A stretch of 64,000 nt of DNA from G963677085 sp963677085. GTDB taxonomy: Bacteria; Planctomycetota; Planctomycetia; Pirellulales; Thermoguttaceae. The stretch is taken from positions 976,480-1,040,479 of the forward strand of contig CAXXFH010000006.1 of NCBI GenBank assembly GCA_963677085.2. Reading direction: 5' to 3'. Shown here one piece after another: positions 54,101 to 62,425 of this stretch. How positions within the stretch are numbered: the stretch's first letter is position 1; every line of letters begins with the position of its first letter. Made by a program: the position numbers and the translations under genes. The notes under the pieces are model-generated. The model did not search any database. It was not told the origin of the DNA and worked only from the letters and a program-made list of their open reading frames with translations.

Positions 54101-54332
54101 GCGACGTTCGACGGCCCTCAATGTCGCTCGCTTTGTCGGTCGAGACGCTCTGGTCGAGACATTGACCACCTTTGAACCCAACGTTCCTTGGGATGAGAGT
54201 TTCCTAACCTTTCGGTTGCGAGCTTACGAGAACCTGAAGCATCCGCTGCGAAATCGAGCAGAAGAAGATCTTAATCGGTACCGGCAACAGATCGAGGTGA
54301 ATCGACCTGCTACAGCAAGTCTTTCCCCGTAG
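51102..54332 (+). CDS. fused MFS-like transporter / spermidine-synthase-like protein
   Basis: About 1076 residues. Residues 1-480 contain about 12 hydrophobic helices, beginning LALTTCLLFVSGACALVFQVAWLREF, the usual opening of fused MFS/spermidine synthase proteins. Residues 575-780 are a Rossmann methyltransferase-like domain: ALVVGLGTGETPGWLA, VDVAELEPAVDEMARR, YDIIASEPSNPYRAG. The C-terminal 280 residues are helical, possibly TPR-like. The aminopropyltransferase call is by family only; the substrate is unknown. The cytoplasmic linker is encoded by an 18-bp tandem repeat. The start at ATG 51102 follows the hairpins by 33 bp. Confidence 0.8.
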   Translation: MTRRLALTTCLLFVSGACALVFQVAWLREFRLVFGATTAASAAVTAIFMGGLGLGSAILGKRADAQANPLRLYALLELTIALSAAVSPWLIDGIQWFYIAVGGQTTLGIAGASIVRLLLSTLVLGLPTCAMGGTLPAAVRAVTTPQDRCRNRAAILYGVNTLGAVLGASLSTFLLLPHLGTRTTLWLAVAVNVCLAACAWAISRVPASPFESQQSHANDKQVKTSARQELSTLTTNPAFVYTAAAIVGFCFFLMELVWYRMLGPILGGTTFTFGLILVVALLGIGLGGAAYALLSRYLTPSLIGFATTCGVEAACIALPFAAGDRLAVLAAQYHEMGGGFAGQVYGWAIVAGLAIFPAAFVSGIQFPLLVALAGRAEKDVGKQVGFTLACNTSGAILGSLTGGFGLLPLLTAPGAWIAVVLLLTALALGTILLTMRQSNTAQQGNTAQPRNTRRQSNGQMGRAGALVPLGAAAVAALCLWTTGPTAAWRHSGIGAGRFQLPSDQPNDLRRWANAARQDVIWEAEGVEASIALVANDGLSFFVNGKSDGNATGDAGTQIMLGMLPAILHPEPKTALVVGLGTGETPGWLAEVPSIERVDVAELEPAVDEMARRCAAVNHNALRHPKVHRIYNDAREILLTTRQSYDIIASEPSNPYRAGIANLFTREYYLACRERLNEQGLFVQWLQGYEIDEQTVRTVLATLDHVFEHVEVWQSKSEDTLLVCSCRPMQYSAEALRERISQEPFRSALACGWRVVDLEGFFCRFIGGPELAADYAQQESGRLNTDDHNLVEYGFARTVGQEATGFSIEGLRERAVALNAQFPQLDHADDICWDRVEGHRQLLYALTNRIVLPANPSPEHTARSEVLRRYWAADMKGMTDAWETAGYEPIFPSEVALLGLGYADQADDKALKFIDKLETFQPVEADAIAAYLAVKQGNPTRAASLLKRVFRELRTNPWGLSHTLQLCFKAAVPVVQSIPTQAEPMYRALREPFAVYAYEGMRRSTALNVARFVGRDALVETLTTFEPNVPWDESFLTFRLRAYENLKHPLRNRAEEDLNRYRQQIEVNRPATASLSP
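52409..52480. repeat. 18-bp coding tandem repeat
   Basis: Four units of 18 bp (52409, 52427, 52445, 52463), consensus ACAGAGCAATACAGCGCA, the fourth degraded. They encode a Gln/Asn/Thr-rich linker between the membrane and synthase halves of the fused protein. Confidence 0.75.
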
Positions 54333-54568
54333 TACCGCTGCGAGTGAAACGCCGAAGAACGACGACGCCTGACGGCCCTCCGTTCATTCGATAGGTAAGG
54401 CTCAATACGATCAATTGCACAAACATCAAGACACGACTCTATAGGAGTTCTAACCCCCGGCCAACACAACACTAACATCTCGTGCGTAGTGTCAGTAGAT
54501 GGTTTTCGGCGACGATGTCCGAGCGACGAGTGTTCAAGAAACGATTTCGACATATCGAGGGATGCCCG

Positions 54569-55807
54569 ATGAAACGTGTGATTTTGATAATGGCAATCGC
54601 CGCGACGATCGGCGTGGGATTACTCTGCGTACAGGGATCAGGCAGACTACTGGCCCCGAAGGCGATTGAAGAAAATGCGGAAGTCCAGCCGGTCGTTGGG
54701 CCGGTCATACCGGAATCGCTGGCGGTTAATCCGGTTAAGGATGAGGCTGGAACAGAGGCACAATCAGACGATACGACCAACGAGGAATCGCCTGACAAGC
54801 ACCCAAAGGCCGTCATCGATCAAGTCGAACACGATTTCGGCGTGATGGAACAGACCGGGATGTGCCAGTGGAGTTTCACGATTGCCAACGAGGGCGAAGC
54901 ACCGTTGAAACTCGATCGAGGGCCAACCACCTGCAAGTGTACAATGAGTGCGCTACCCCCCCACCCCATTCCACCGGGAGTGCTCGCTGAGGTTCAGGTG
55001 GGATCGAAAACCGAAAACAAAGAAGGCTTTTTTTCGCATTCGGCAACGATCTACACCAATGACCCCGACAACGACAGTATCCGGCTGACGATCAAGGGAA
55101 TTATTCAGAAGTTCCTTGCAACCCAGCCGGCGGAAATCGTTTTTCCCACCCTTCAACGGGGCCAAGCGGCCAACGGTCAAGCGGTAGTGTACTCCCAGGC
55201 ATGGTCGAAGTTCGCCATTGAGGACGTCTCCTCGTCGCTGGAAGGACTTACCTGGGAAATCTCGCCGGCCGGCGCCGAAACGCTAGCCGATCTGAAAGCT
55301 CAAAGCGGCTATCGCATTAAGGTGACGGTGCCGGTCGACGCGGAATGCAGCGGGGTTCGCACGTCGCTGGACATGAAAATCGTGCCGGAAGACAAACCGG
55401 ACGATGTCCGAGAATTCAGCTTAGGGATTCTGGGCAACGTGCCGCCGCGGCTGAGGTTGCGTGGCCGCAGCTTGGCAATCGGTCGGGTATTGGACCTTGG
55501 CACGATGCTCCAAGGGCAAACGGCCAAAGAACGCCTGACGATGACCATTCACGACGAGGTCCGGGAAATCGAGGTTCGTCGCATCGAGACCGAGCCCAAA
55601 TTTCTCAAGGTCGACGTCGTTCCCTACAAAGAAGGAGCCAGTTCTCTTGGCGTCTACCGGATCGATGTTGAGGTGCCCCCGGACGCCACCCCGTGTAGCT
55701 ACCAACGTCCGAAATTCGGCAAAATCGTGATCGAGACAGATCATCCCCGCATCCCCAAGGTCGAAATCAAAGTGGAACTGCTCGTGGGGGCTAACGCCTA
55801 TCGTTGA
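54569..55807 (+). CDS. DUF1573 domain secreted or membrane-anchored protein
   Basis: About 412 residues. An N-terminal hydrophobic helix (VILIMAIAATIGVGLLCV) is a signal or anchor. A Pro/Glu-rich linker follows. The first Ig-like domain (residues 88-190) opens with VEHDFGVMEQTGMCQWSFTIANEG and has the family mark TTCKCT. A second, related beta-domain follows to the end (VLDLGTMLQGQTAKERLTMTI, IVIETDHP). DUF1573 proteins are abundant, poorly understood envelope proteins of planctomycetes and Bacteroidetes. ATG 54569 has GAGGG upstream. It lies alone, 236 bp after the fused MFS protein. Confidence 0.82.
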   Translation: MKRVILIMAIAATIGVGLLCVQGSGRLLAPKAIEENAEVQPVVGPVIPESLAVNPVKDEAGTEAQSDDTTNEESPDKHPKAVIDQVEHDFGVMEQTGMCQWSFTIANEGEAPLKLDRGPTTCKCTMSALPPHPIPPGVLAEVQVGSKTENKEGFFSHSATIYTNDPDNDSIRLTIKGIIQKFLATQPAEIVFPTLQRGQAANGQAVVYSQAWSKFAIEDVSSSLEGLTWEISPAGAETLADLKAQSGYRIKVTVPVDAECSGVRTSLDMKIVPEDKPDDVREFSLGILGNVPPRLRLRGRSLAIGRVLDLGTMLQGQTAKERLTMTIHDEVREIEVRRIETEPKFLKVDVVPYKEGASSLGVYRIDVEVPPDATPCSYQRPKFGKIVIETDHPRIPKVEIKVELLVGANAYR

Positions 55808-56263
55808 TGCGATACGCTCGCGGAGCTGTGGTGGCTCGGTTCGACACGACGATGAGCCTGCCCAGGCGTTGCACGGCCTTTGGCTACCGGGTGCCTTTCA
55901 ACCAGGGCTGCCCGGGAACAACAGATGCTCGGTACCGAGTGCGTCGCGGAAGCAGCGGCAACCCATCCGCCCCAAACTACGCCACCTCGCACGACCCACC
56001 TAGCTTTCGTGCACTGCTAACATACTGGCAATACGCCCCTAACAGTCGTCTGCGACGATAGGACGACGTGTAATTGAAACGCGGCAATTGGGGTATATGT
56101 CGTCTTGCCGCCCGACGATCGAGACGACCACGAGAACCATGTGGCGTCCGAATTACTCACTCGTGTTTGTTATTAAGCAGCGGACGTTGCCGCCGCAACA
56201 TGGGATGTCGTAGCGGTACGCGAGTTGACCATATTCGTGATCAGGATTGGAACACCATTGTCA
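55808..56263. other. 456-bp gap, no gene seen
   Basis: No convincing coding frame, repeat or hairpin was found here. It should hold the promoter of the PilM-fusion gene. Confidence 0.35.
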
Positions 56264-58810
56264 ATGTCGGTGGAAACAGCCGCAGGATTTGATCCGTATC
56301 GCGCTTGGCTGGGGATCAACGAGGTCCACCGGCCGTTGAATGCGTATGAGCTACTCTGTTTGGCGCCCCTCGAAGAAGACGAGGAGACGATCCGTTCGGC
56401 TGCTCACTCCAAACGGGTGGCACTGGAATCACACCGTGGCGAGGCCTCGCCGGCCATCTGGCAGCAACTCTACGGCGAACTCGAAGAGGCCATCCAAATC
56501 CTTCTCGATCCCGACCGCAAAACGGCCTACGACCTGACGCTCAATCTCCGCAACAGCTCTGCCAGCCCGACGCACTTCGATCTCGGGGGAATCACCGACA
56601 AGGCCGGCCACGGCACGACGTTGCAGTGTGGCCATTGCGGTACTCCCAGTCCGGCGACGCGGAAGTTTTGCGCCCAATGCGGCACGGCCCTGTGGGAGCC
56701 ATGCTTCAACTGTGGCACCCTGAGCTCCACCGGCGAGCGGTTCTGTGGGGCGTGCGGAACCAATCTCGGTACGGTCGTTCAGCAAAAACGTCGGGAGTAC
56801 GAATCCAGCTTCGCCGACGTCGCGCAACTACAAGAGAGCAGCCGGTTCGACGATGCGATCGCTGTTCTCAGTCCCATCTCGCGGTTGGAACACCCTCGGC
56901 TAAAGGATCTGGCACAACGGGCAAACCAGGCGATCAAGCAACTGATTGCCCAGCGAGATCGCCGCTTAGTGACAGCGGAAACCGCGTTGGCGGAAGCCCG
57001 CGAACACTTCGACGCCTTCGACTACGACAAGGCCCAACGCGCACTAACACGAATTCCGACTCCCCTGCAAAATGAAGAAATGCAGGAGTTGCTGGCCGAC
57101 ATCCAGGCCCGGCGCGACGAAATCCGCACGCTCAATGCCGAACTTGAAGAAGCGGTGCGCACCAAACGCACGGGCAATCTCTGGCCGAAGCTCGAACGCT
57201 TGCTAGCCCTCAAACCCGACCACACGCAAGCCGAAAAGCTGGCCAATGCGTTGCAGCAACGCGTCGGGCTGGTCGCCAAAGAGAAGCTGCTCGCCTATCG
57301 TTACGAAGAGGCCCTTCATCTTCTCGAAGACGTTCCCGAGACGGTACGCATCAACGGTGTCCAGAAACTCTACGAACACGCGGCCGAATTGTCGTGGTTG
57401 TCGTCGGATTTGCGCAACGCTCCCGTGGTCGACAAAACCCTGTTGGCCATCGGCGATCGGCTACGCAAGCTGGCCCCTAAAGATCCGCGCACAGCCAAAT
57501 TCTGCGACGAGGTAAAACGCCGGGCACCACTGCTGGCCAAAATCCCCACGCGGCAGGCGATTCCCTGGGCGTCGGCCCCCAAAACAACACCCCTGGGGTT
57601 GCCCGTCGAATGGGCCCCCGGCTTCGAACGGCTCCCGCTGAAAGAAGAAGGCGACCACGCGTTGCTGGCCGAATACCCGGGCAGTTTTTTCGTGGCAGCC
57701 GGGCTGGCTCTGCAAGGAGTAGGAAAGGCCACGGTAACGACCAACCTCATGCCAAAGGACATGGGAGGCGTGCTGGGAAAGATGTCGCGGATGATCCGCA
57801 AACGGCCGGCCCATTCGGCCTGGGGAGTCGACATCGGCACCAACGGCATCAAGGCCGTTAGAATCTCGCTACAGGGCGAAGAACAGAAACCCCTGCTCGA
57901 AGAAAGCGAGTACATCGAACATCGCAAACCGCTCAGCCAGGCGGTCGGCGAGAGCGAAGAACATTCGCTGCTGCAAGAATCGTTGGAAGAGCTTCGCAGT
58001 CGCAAAAAACTCGAAGCCGACCGGATCTGTCTCGGGCTGCCGAGTCGTTTAATTCTCAGCCGGCACTTGCAGTTTCCCGCCGTCGACGTCGCCAAGATTC
58101 CGAACCTCGTCCAATTCGAAGCCCGACACCAGATCCCTTTCGAACTCGACGAGATCGTCTGGGACTTCCAACGTCTCAACCCACACGAGGTCCGCCGCGA
58201 CCACGAAGTGTTGTTGCTGGCCGTCAAAAGGGCGCAGATCGACGCCCGGTTGGAGTTGTGTCACCAACTCGGCATTACCCCGCACCTATTGCAGGGCGAT
58301 TGCCTGGCGATGCACAACCTGTTTGCTTACGAGCTGTTCGGCGAAGATGGCGTGCAGCAGGGCAATTCGGCGAAGAAGAAAAAAGACAAGAAGGACGACG
58401 AGCCAGAAACCCCAGCGGCTCCCGAAACGCCTACTCCCAAAGACCACCCTGCCGTGGCATTGCTCGACATCGGAGTCGACGGCTCCAGCATCGTCGTCAG
58501 CGCTCCCAACTGCGTGTGGTTCCGCGCACTGGGAATCGGCGGTCAGGCCTTCACGCGTGCTTTGGTCCAAGAGTTCAATCTTACGTTCGTTAAGGCCGAA
58601 CAACTCAAACACAAACCCCAAGCCGCCCGGCGCATCAGCCAGGTTTACGAGGCCCTCGAACCGCTCATGGACGATTTCGTCCGCGAAGTACAACGGTCAT
58701 TCACACTGTTCGAGAAGCAGCACCCCAACATCCCCATCCAACGGCTCTACACCTCGGGCGGCGGACTTCGGCTACACGGACTATTGCGCTACCTGCGTCT
58801 GGGGAAGTGA
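56264..58810 (+). CDS. fusion protein: J-like domain, zinc ribbons, helical region and PilM-like ATPase
   Basis: About 848 residues. Residues 1-95 resemble the J-like domain common in planctomycetes (FDPYRAWLGI, YELLCLAPLEEDEETI, ILLDPDRKTAYDLTL) but lack HPD. Residues 118-170 have a run of CxxC pairs (CGHCG, CAQCG, CFNCG, CGACG), two zinc ribbons. Residues 180-440 are helical, TPR-like. From about 530 an actin-like PilM/GspL-type fold begins: WGVDIGTNGIKAVRI, CLGLPSRLILSRHLQFPAV, QFEARHQIPFELDEIVWDF, VALLDIGVDGSSIVV, YTSGGGLRL. PilM is an inner-membrane platform factor of type IV pili, which suits a genome with many pseudopilins. No other pilus gene is nearby. ATG 56264 is chosen as the J-like domain starts at once. 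Confidence 0.77.
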   Translation: MSVETAAGFDPYRAWLGINEVHRPLNAYELLCLAPLEEDEETIRSAAHSKRVALESHRGEASPAIWQQLYGELEEAIQILLDPDRKTAYDLTLNLRNSSASPTHFDLGGITDKAGHGTTLQCGHCGTPSPATRKFCAQCGTALWEPCFNCGTLSSTGERFCGACGTNLGTVVQQKRREYESSFADVAQLQESSRFDDAIAVLSPISRLEHPRLKDLAQRANQAIKQLIAQRDRRLVTAETALAEAREHFDAFDYDKAQRALTRIPTPLQNEEMQELLADIQARRDEIRTLNAELEEAVRTKRTGNLWPKLERLLALKPDHTQAEKLANALQQRVGLVAKEKLLAYRYEEALHLLEDVPETVRINGVQKLYEHAAELSWLSSDLRNAPVVDKTLLAIGDRLRKLAPKDPRTAKFCDEVKRRAPLLAKIPTRQAIPWASAPKTTPLGLPVEWAPGFERLPLKEEGDHALLAEYPGSFFVAAGLALQGVGKATVTTNLMPKDMGGVLGKMSRMIRKRPAHSAWGVDIGTNGIKAVRISLQGEEQKPLLEESEYIEHRKPLSQAVGESEEHSLLQESLEELRSRKKLEADRICLGLPSRLILSRHLQFPAVDVAKIPNLVQFEARHQIPFELDEIVWDFQRLNPHEVRRDHEVLLLAVKRAQIDARLELCHQLGITPHLLQGDCLAMHNLFAYELFGEDGVQQGNSAKKKKDKKDDEPETPAAPETPTPKDHPAVALLDIGVDGSSIVVSAPNCVWFRALGIGGQAFTRALVQEFNLTFVKAEQLKHKPQAARRISQVYEALEPLMDDFVREVQRSFTLFEKQHPNIPIQRLYTSGGGLRLHGLLRYLRLGK

Positions 58811-58828
58811 TTGCAGGAGGGGAGAGAC

Positions 58829-59992
58829 TAGTACGCCTTCCATGAAATTGTTTCCGGTGGTATAAGCACCGGCATGAAGGAACACATTGTACGCCTCAAG
58901 GACGAGGCCCGACAGCATTTGCAGGAGTTGGTGCATACCGGCACGCGATCCGTGCGTGTGGTTCGGCGTGCCTTGATTCTGCTGAAATCAGATGAAGGAT
59001 TCACGGATGAGGAGATTGCCGAACACGTTGGTTGCACGGATCGAACTGTTCGCAGTATGCGTAAACGGTTCTGTACCGGGAGTTTAGAGGAAGCGTTGTA
59101 CGACGCCCCTCGATCCGGTGCTCCGCCCACGTTTACGCCACGGCAGAAGCAGCAAGTCGTGGCGTTGGCTTGCAGCGATCCGCCGGAGGGCCGCGTCCGC
59201 TGGACGCTGGAACTACTCTGCGTGCACGCCGTGAAACGAGGCTTCGTCGATTCGATCAGCAAGAGCGAGGTTGCGTTGTGGCTGAAAGAGCACGACATGA
59301 AGCCATGGCGAAAAAAACATGGTGCATTCCGAGACTCACCGAAGAGTTTCGCGACAGAATGGAGGACGTCCTCGACCAGTATGAAAAGGCGTTCAACCCG
59401 AGAGAACCGTTGATTTGCATGGACGAGCAGCCGTATCAACTCCTGGACGATACGTGTCCCTTCAAGCCTGCCGTACCAGGCAAGGCGGCTAAGCAGGACT
59501 ACGAGTATCGTCGTTGCGGCACGTGCAGTATCTTTGTCGCCGTTGAGCCGAAAGGTGGCAAACGCTTCGTCCAGGCTCGGCGTCATCGCAAACGGGCCGA
59601 TTTCGCACGATTCGTGCGTGATCTGCTTCAGCGTTATCCCAAGGCTCGTCGGATTCATTTGGTTCTCGACAACCTCAACACGCACAACGAAAAGTCCCTC
59701 ATCGAAACGTTTGACGCTACGAAAGCGAAGCAATCTCTGCGACGCATCGTATGGCACTACACACCCAAGCACGCCAGTTGGCTGAACATGGCAGAAATTG
59801 AAATCTCCGTGTTGACCAAGCAATGCCTCGGGCGACGGATTCCTACAATCGAAGAAGTTCAACGTCATGCGGCGACTTGGGCCCGCGACCGAAATCGCCG
59901 CAAAGCCATAATCGACTGGACCTTCAATAACAACGACGCCCGCCGAGTGTTCCCGGAACTATACCGGAAGAAACTTGCTGGATGACGTACTA
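58829..59992 (+). mobile_element. IS630-type insertion sequence, complete
   Basis: About 1160 bp bounded by TA at 58829-58830 and 59991-59992. Terminal inverted repeats begin GTACGCCTTCCATGAA on the left and, read inward, GTACGTCATCCAGCAA on the right, then share TTCCGG. TA duplication, inverted ends and a transposase in two overlapping frames are the hallmarks of IS630. It sits 18 bp after the PilM-fusion stop. Confidence 0.88.
58874..59985 (+). CDS. IS630 family transposase (needs -1 frameshift)
   Basis: The first frame (58874-59413) encodes the HTH part: DEEIAEHVGCTDRTVRSMRKR and WTLELLCVHAVKRG. The second (-1) frame, ending at 59985, encodes the DDE domain: ICMDEQPYQLL, LVLDNLNTHNEKSL and YTPKHASWLNMAEIEI supply the Asp, Asp and Glu. 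The frames join at A-AAA-AAA (59311-59317), a slippery site that lets the ribosome move back one base. Programmed -1 shifting is known for IS630 elements, so this copy may be active. The joined protein is about 370 residues. Confidence 0.85.
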
Positions 59993-60440
59993 GGAAGATC
60001 CTTTTCAACGAGGCCGGCCGCCCATGGGCGGCCGGCCGTCGGCTCTTTTTTTGCTGCCAGAGGTTCATGCCACACTGTCGTGGTGTCGTAGGTGACCGCG
60101 TCGCGGACGGAGTTAAGGTGGTCGCCCAACAGCCAGAGGGTTTCGCCCTCGGTGCTCGGGCTGCTGATCTGCTCGTCGGCCAGGGCTTGGTCGGTGGCGG
60201 TGCCCCAGAGGTAGCGGTGGCTGAGGTCGGCAGCCGTGGCGTCGCCCGTGCCGGCGTGGTCGAACTGCTGGACGATCTGGTTGCCGTCGTAGACGAAGAC
60301 CGTGCTGACGTCGGCCGTTCCATCGCCGTTGGAATCCAAAACCTTGCGAACCCAACGCTGGCCGTATTCGACGACCTGGGCACTGACGAAGCCAGATGGG
60401 GCACTCGGTTCACAATCTTTGACAGTGCCATCCGGCAATC
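59993..60440 (-). pseudogene. RHS repeat protein remnant
   Basis: On the minus strand a frame between about 60372 and 60073 reads like the C-terminal core of RHS/YD-repeat proteins: SNGDGTADVSTVFVYDGNQIVQQFD, LSHRYLWGTATDQALADEQ, WLLGDHLNSVRDAVTYD. Both sides lose similarity, and there is no start codon with an RHS body upstream, where IS66 DNA begins. It is a leftover of a large secreted or toxin-like RHS protein cut up by insertions. Confidence 0.7.
60012..60052 (+). terminator. strong intrinsic terminator
   Basis: GGCCGGCCGCCC-AT-GGGCGGCCGGCC (60012-60037) is a perfect 12-bp palindrome, followed by GTCGGCTC and a T7 run (60046-60052). Its orientation suits transcripts from the left. It may be the original terminator of the PilM-fusion gene, now separated from it by the IS630 element. 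Confidence 0.65.
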
Positions 60441-60730
60441 CACTGGGTTGAATAACCCCATGTGATCTCCCGTGGCTAACGCCACACCGGTTCAAGAACC
60501 GGTGCCACCCGCGCAAGCCGAGAAGCAATACAATTCCGTTCGGATTCTCACGGGCAAGGCTCAACCCCTTGCCCGTCTTTGTTGCGCTGATACCTTCTCG
60601 ATTCTCTGTTGTGGGTTCTCCGTTGCCATTCCCACCATTGCTTGCCCTGCGTATCCGTTCCACAAACCGCATCTTGGCGCGTGTGATAATCTGAAGTCGG
60701 GCATGATTACCGAACTTCAGGAGACTTGTC

Positions 60731-61090
60731 ATGAGTGCGAGGAAGGATCGCAGGGACCTGCGAAAGGAGACGATGTGGAGGGAGTTGGTGCGTCAACAGG
60801 GGCGAAGCGGAGAGACGGTTCGGGAGTTTTGTCGGCAAAAACGGCTTAGCGAGGCGTCGTTCTACGCCTGGCGGCGCGAATTGAAACTCCGTCGCCAAGA
60901 GAGCGAACCGCGCCGGGCTGCAGAGCCCTTGCCCCGTCCGACGTTCGTGCCGGTGGCGCTCGCCGATCCGCCCGCGACCGCCGCCATCGAACTCGTCTTG
61001 CCAAGCGGTGTCGTGTTGCGTCTGCCGGCGACAACCGACCTGCCCCGGGTTGCCGCGTTGGTGGCCGATCTGGAACGACGCGCATGTTGA
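60731..61090 (+). CDS. tnpA: IS66 accessory protein TnpA, copy 1
   Basis: 119 residues. The N-terminal HTH reads WRELVRQQGRSGETVREFCR and LSEASFYAWRRELKLRR, the typical IS66 TnpA DNA-binding part. The tail IELVLPSGVVLRLPA is the usual C-terminal strand pair. ATG 60731 has AGGAG 7 bases upstream. The stop overlaps tnpB by 7 bp, suggesting coupling. It is identical in protein sequence to the copy at 61614. Confidence 0.88.
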   Translation: MSARKDRRDLRKETMWRELVRQQGRSGETVREFCRQKRLSEASFYAWRRELKLRRQESEPRRAAEPLPRPTFVPVALADPPATAAIELVLPSGVVLRLPATTDLPRVAALVADLERRAC

Positions 61091-61443
61091 GTCTCTCCTT
61101 GCCGTTGGACGTGTACCTCTGCGTGCCGTCGGCCGATATGCGGCGAAGCTTCGACGGCCTGATTCGCATGGCCGAAGAACATCTCGGGCGCGATCCGCTG
61201 CGCGGCGGGCTGTACGTGTTTCTCAACAAGCGACGCGACCGCGTCAAACTGCTCTACTTCGACACCGACGGACCGGCCATCTGGTACAAGCGGCTCGAAG
61301 AGGGAACCTATCAATTGCCGGCCGTCGACGCAGCAACGCAACAGGTCAGGCTTTCGCCCACCGATCTGGCGTTGCTGCTGGGAGGCATCGATCTGGCCAG
61401 TGTCAGGCGCCGAAGACGCTATCGAGGCGTGGCTGAGCCATGA
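61084..61443 (+). CDS. tnpB: IS66 accessory protein TnpB, copy 1
   Basis: 119 residues of the IS66 Orf2 family: VYLCVPSADMRRSFDGLIRM, GGLYVFLNKRRDRVKLLYFD and GPAIWYKRLEEGTYQLP are the family signature. It is required for transposition of IS66 elements, role unclear. It overlaps tnpA by 7 bp. In this copy no tnpC follows; the second tnpA comes next. Confidence 0.9.
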   Translation: MLSLSLPLDVYLCVPSADMRRSFDGLIRMAEEHLGRDPLRGGLYVFLNKRRDRVKLLYFDTDGPAIWYKRLEEGTYQLPAVDAATQQVRLSPTDLALLLGGIDLASVRRRRRYRGVAEP

Positions 61444-61613
61444 TTGGCACGTGGTGGTTTTCACGATCCCCTTGCGGAAAAATCCCTCCCTTGCGGCAGA
61501 ATCCCGGGGAACCATTTTGCGAGTCGCTACGTCGTATCCGTTCCACAAACCGCATCTTGGCGCGTGTGATAATCTGAAGTCGGGCATGATTACCGAACTT
61601 CAGGAGACTTGTC

Positions 61614-61973
61614 ATGAGTGCGAGGAAGGATCGCAGGGACCTGCGAAAGGAGACGATGTGGAGGGAGTTGGTGCGTCAACAGGGGCGAAGCGGAGAGACG
61701 GTTCGGGAGTTTTGTCGGCAAAAACGGCTTAGCGAGGCGTCGTTCTACGCCTGGCGGCGCGAATTGAAACTCCGTCGCCAAGAGAGCGAACCGCGCCGGG
61801 CTGCAGAGCCCTTGCCCCGTCCGACGTTCGTGCCGGTGGCGCTCGCCGATCCGCCCGCGACCGCCGCCATCGAACTCGTCTTGCCAAGCGGTGTCGTGTT
61901 GCGTCTGCCGGCGACAACCGACCTGCCCCGGGTTGCCGCGTTGGTGGCCGATCTGGAACGACGCGCATGTTGA
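61614..61973 (+). CDS. tnpA: IS66 accessory protein TnpA, copy 2
   Basis: Identical 119-residue protein to copy 1, exactly 883 bp downstream, with the same AGGAG ribosome site. This copy is in the normal IS66 context, followed by tnpB and tnpC. Confidence 0.88.
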   Translation: MSARKDRRDLRKETMWRELVRQQGRSGETVREFCRQKRLSEASFYAWRRELKLRRQESEPRRAAEPLPRPTFVPVALADPPATAAIELVLPSGVVLRLPATTDLPRVAALVADLERRAC

Positions 61974-62326
61974 GTCTCTCCTTGCCGTTGGACGTGTACC
62001 TCTGCGTGCCGTCGGCCGATATGCGGCGAAGCTTCGACGGCCTGATTCGCATGGCCGAAGAACATCTCGGGCGCGATCCGCTGCGCGGCGGGCTGTACGT
62101 GTTTCTCAACAAGCGACGCGACCGCGTCAAACTGCTCTACTTCGACACCGACGGACCGGCCATCTGGTACAAGCGGCTCGAAGAGGGAACCTATCAATTG
62201 CCGGCCGTCGACGCAGCAACGCAACAGGTCAGGCTTTCGCCCACCGATCTGGCGTTGCTGCTGGGAGGCATCGATCTGGCCAGTGTCAGGCGCCGAAGAC
62301 GCTATCGAGGCGTGGCTGAGCCATGA
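61967..62326 (+). CDS. tnpB: IS66 accessory protein TnpB, copy 2
   Basis: Identical 119-residue protein to copy 1. It overlaps tnpA by 7 bp and precedes the transposase by 99 bp. Confidence 0.9.
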   Translation: MLSLSLPLDVYLCVPSADMRRSFDGLIRMAEEHLGRDPLRGGLYVFLNKRRDRVKLLYFDTDGPAIWYKRLEEGTYQLPAVDAATQQVRLSPTDLALLLGGIDLASVRRRRRYRGVAEP

Positions 62327-62425
62327 TTGGCACGTGGTGGTTTTCACGATCCCCTTGCGGAAAAATCCCTCCCTTGCGGCAGAATCCCGGGGAACCATTT
62401 TGCGAGTCGCTACGTCTAGAGAAAC

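Larger units (their letters stand above)
60650..62415 (+). repeat. 883-bp direct tandem duplication
   Basis: Unit 1 (60650-61532) and unit 2 (61533-62415) read the same throughout as far as compared, including both genes and the leader GTATCCGTTCCACAAACCGC. Copy 2 continues into tnpC, whereas copy 1 joins straight to copy 2 after GAGTCGCTACGT. The identity suggests a recent duplication. Confidence 0.85.
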
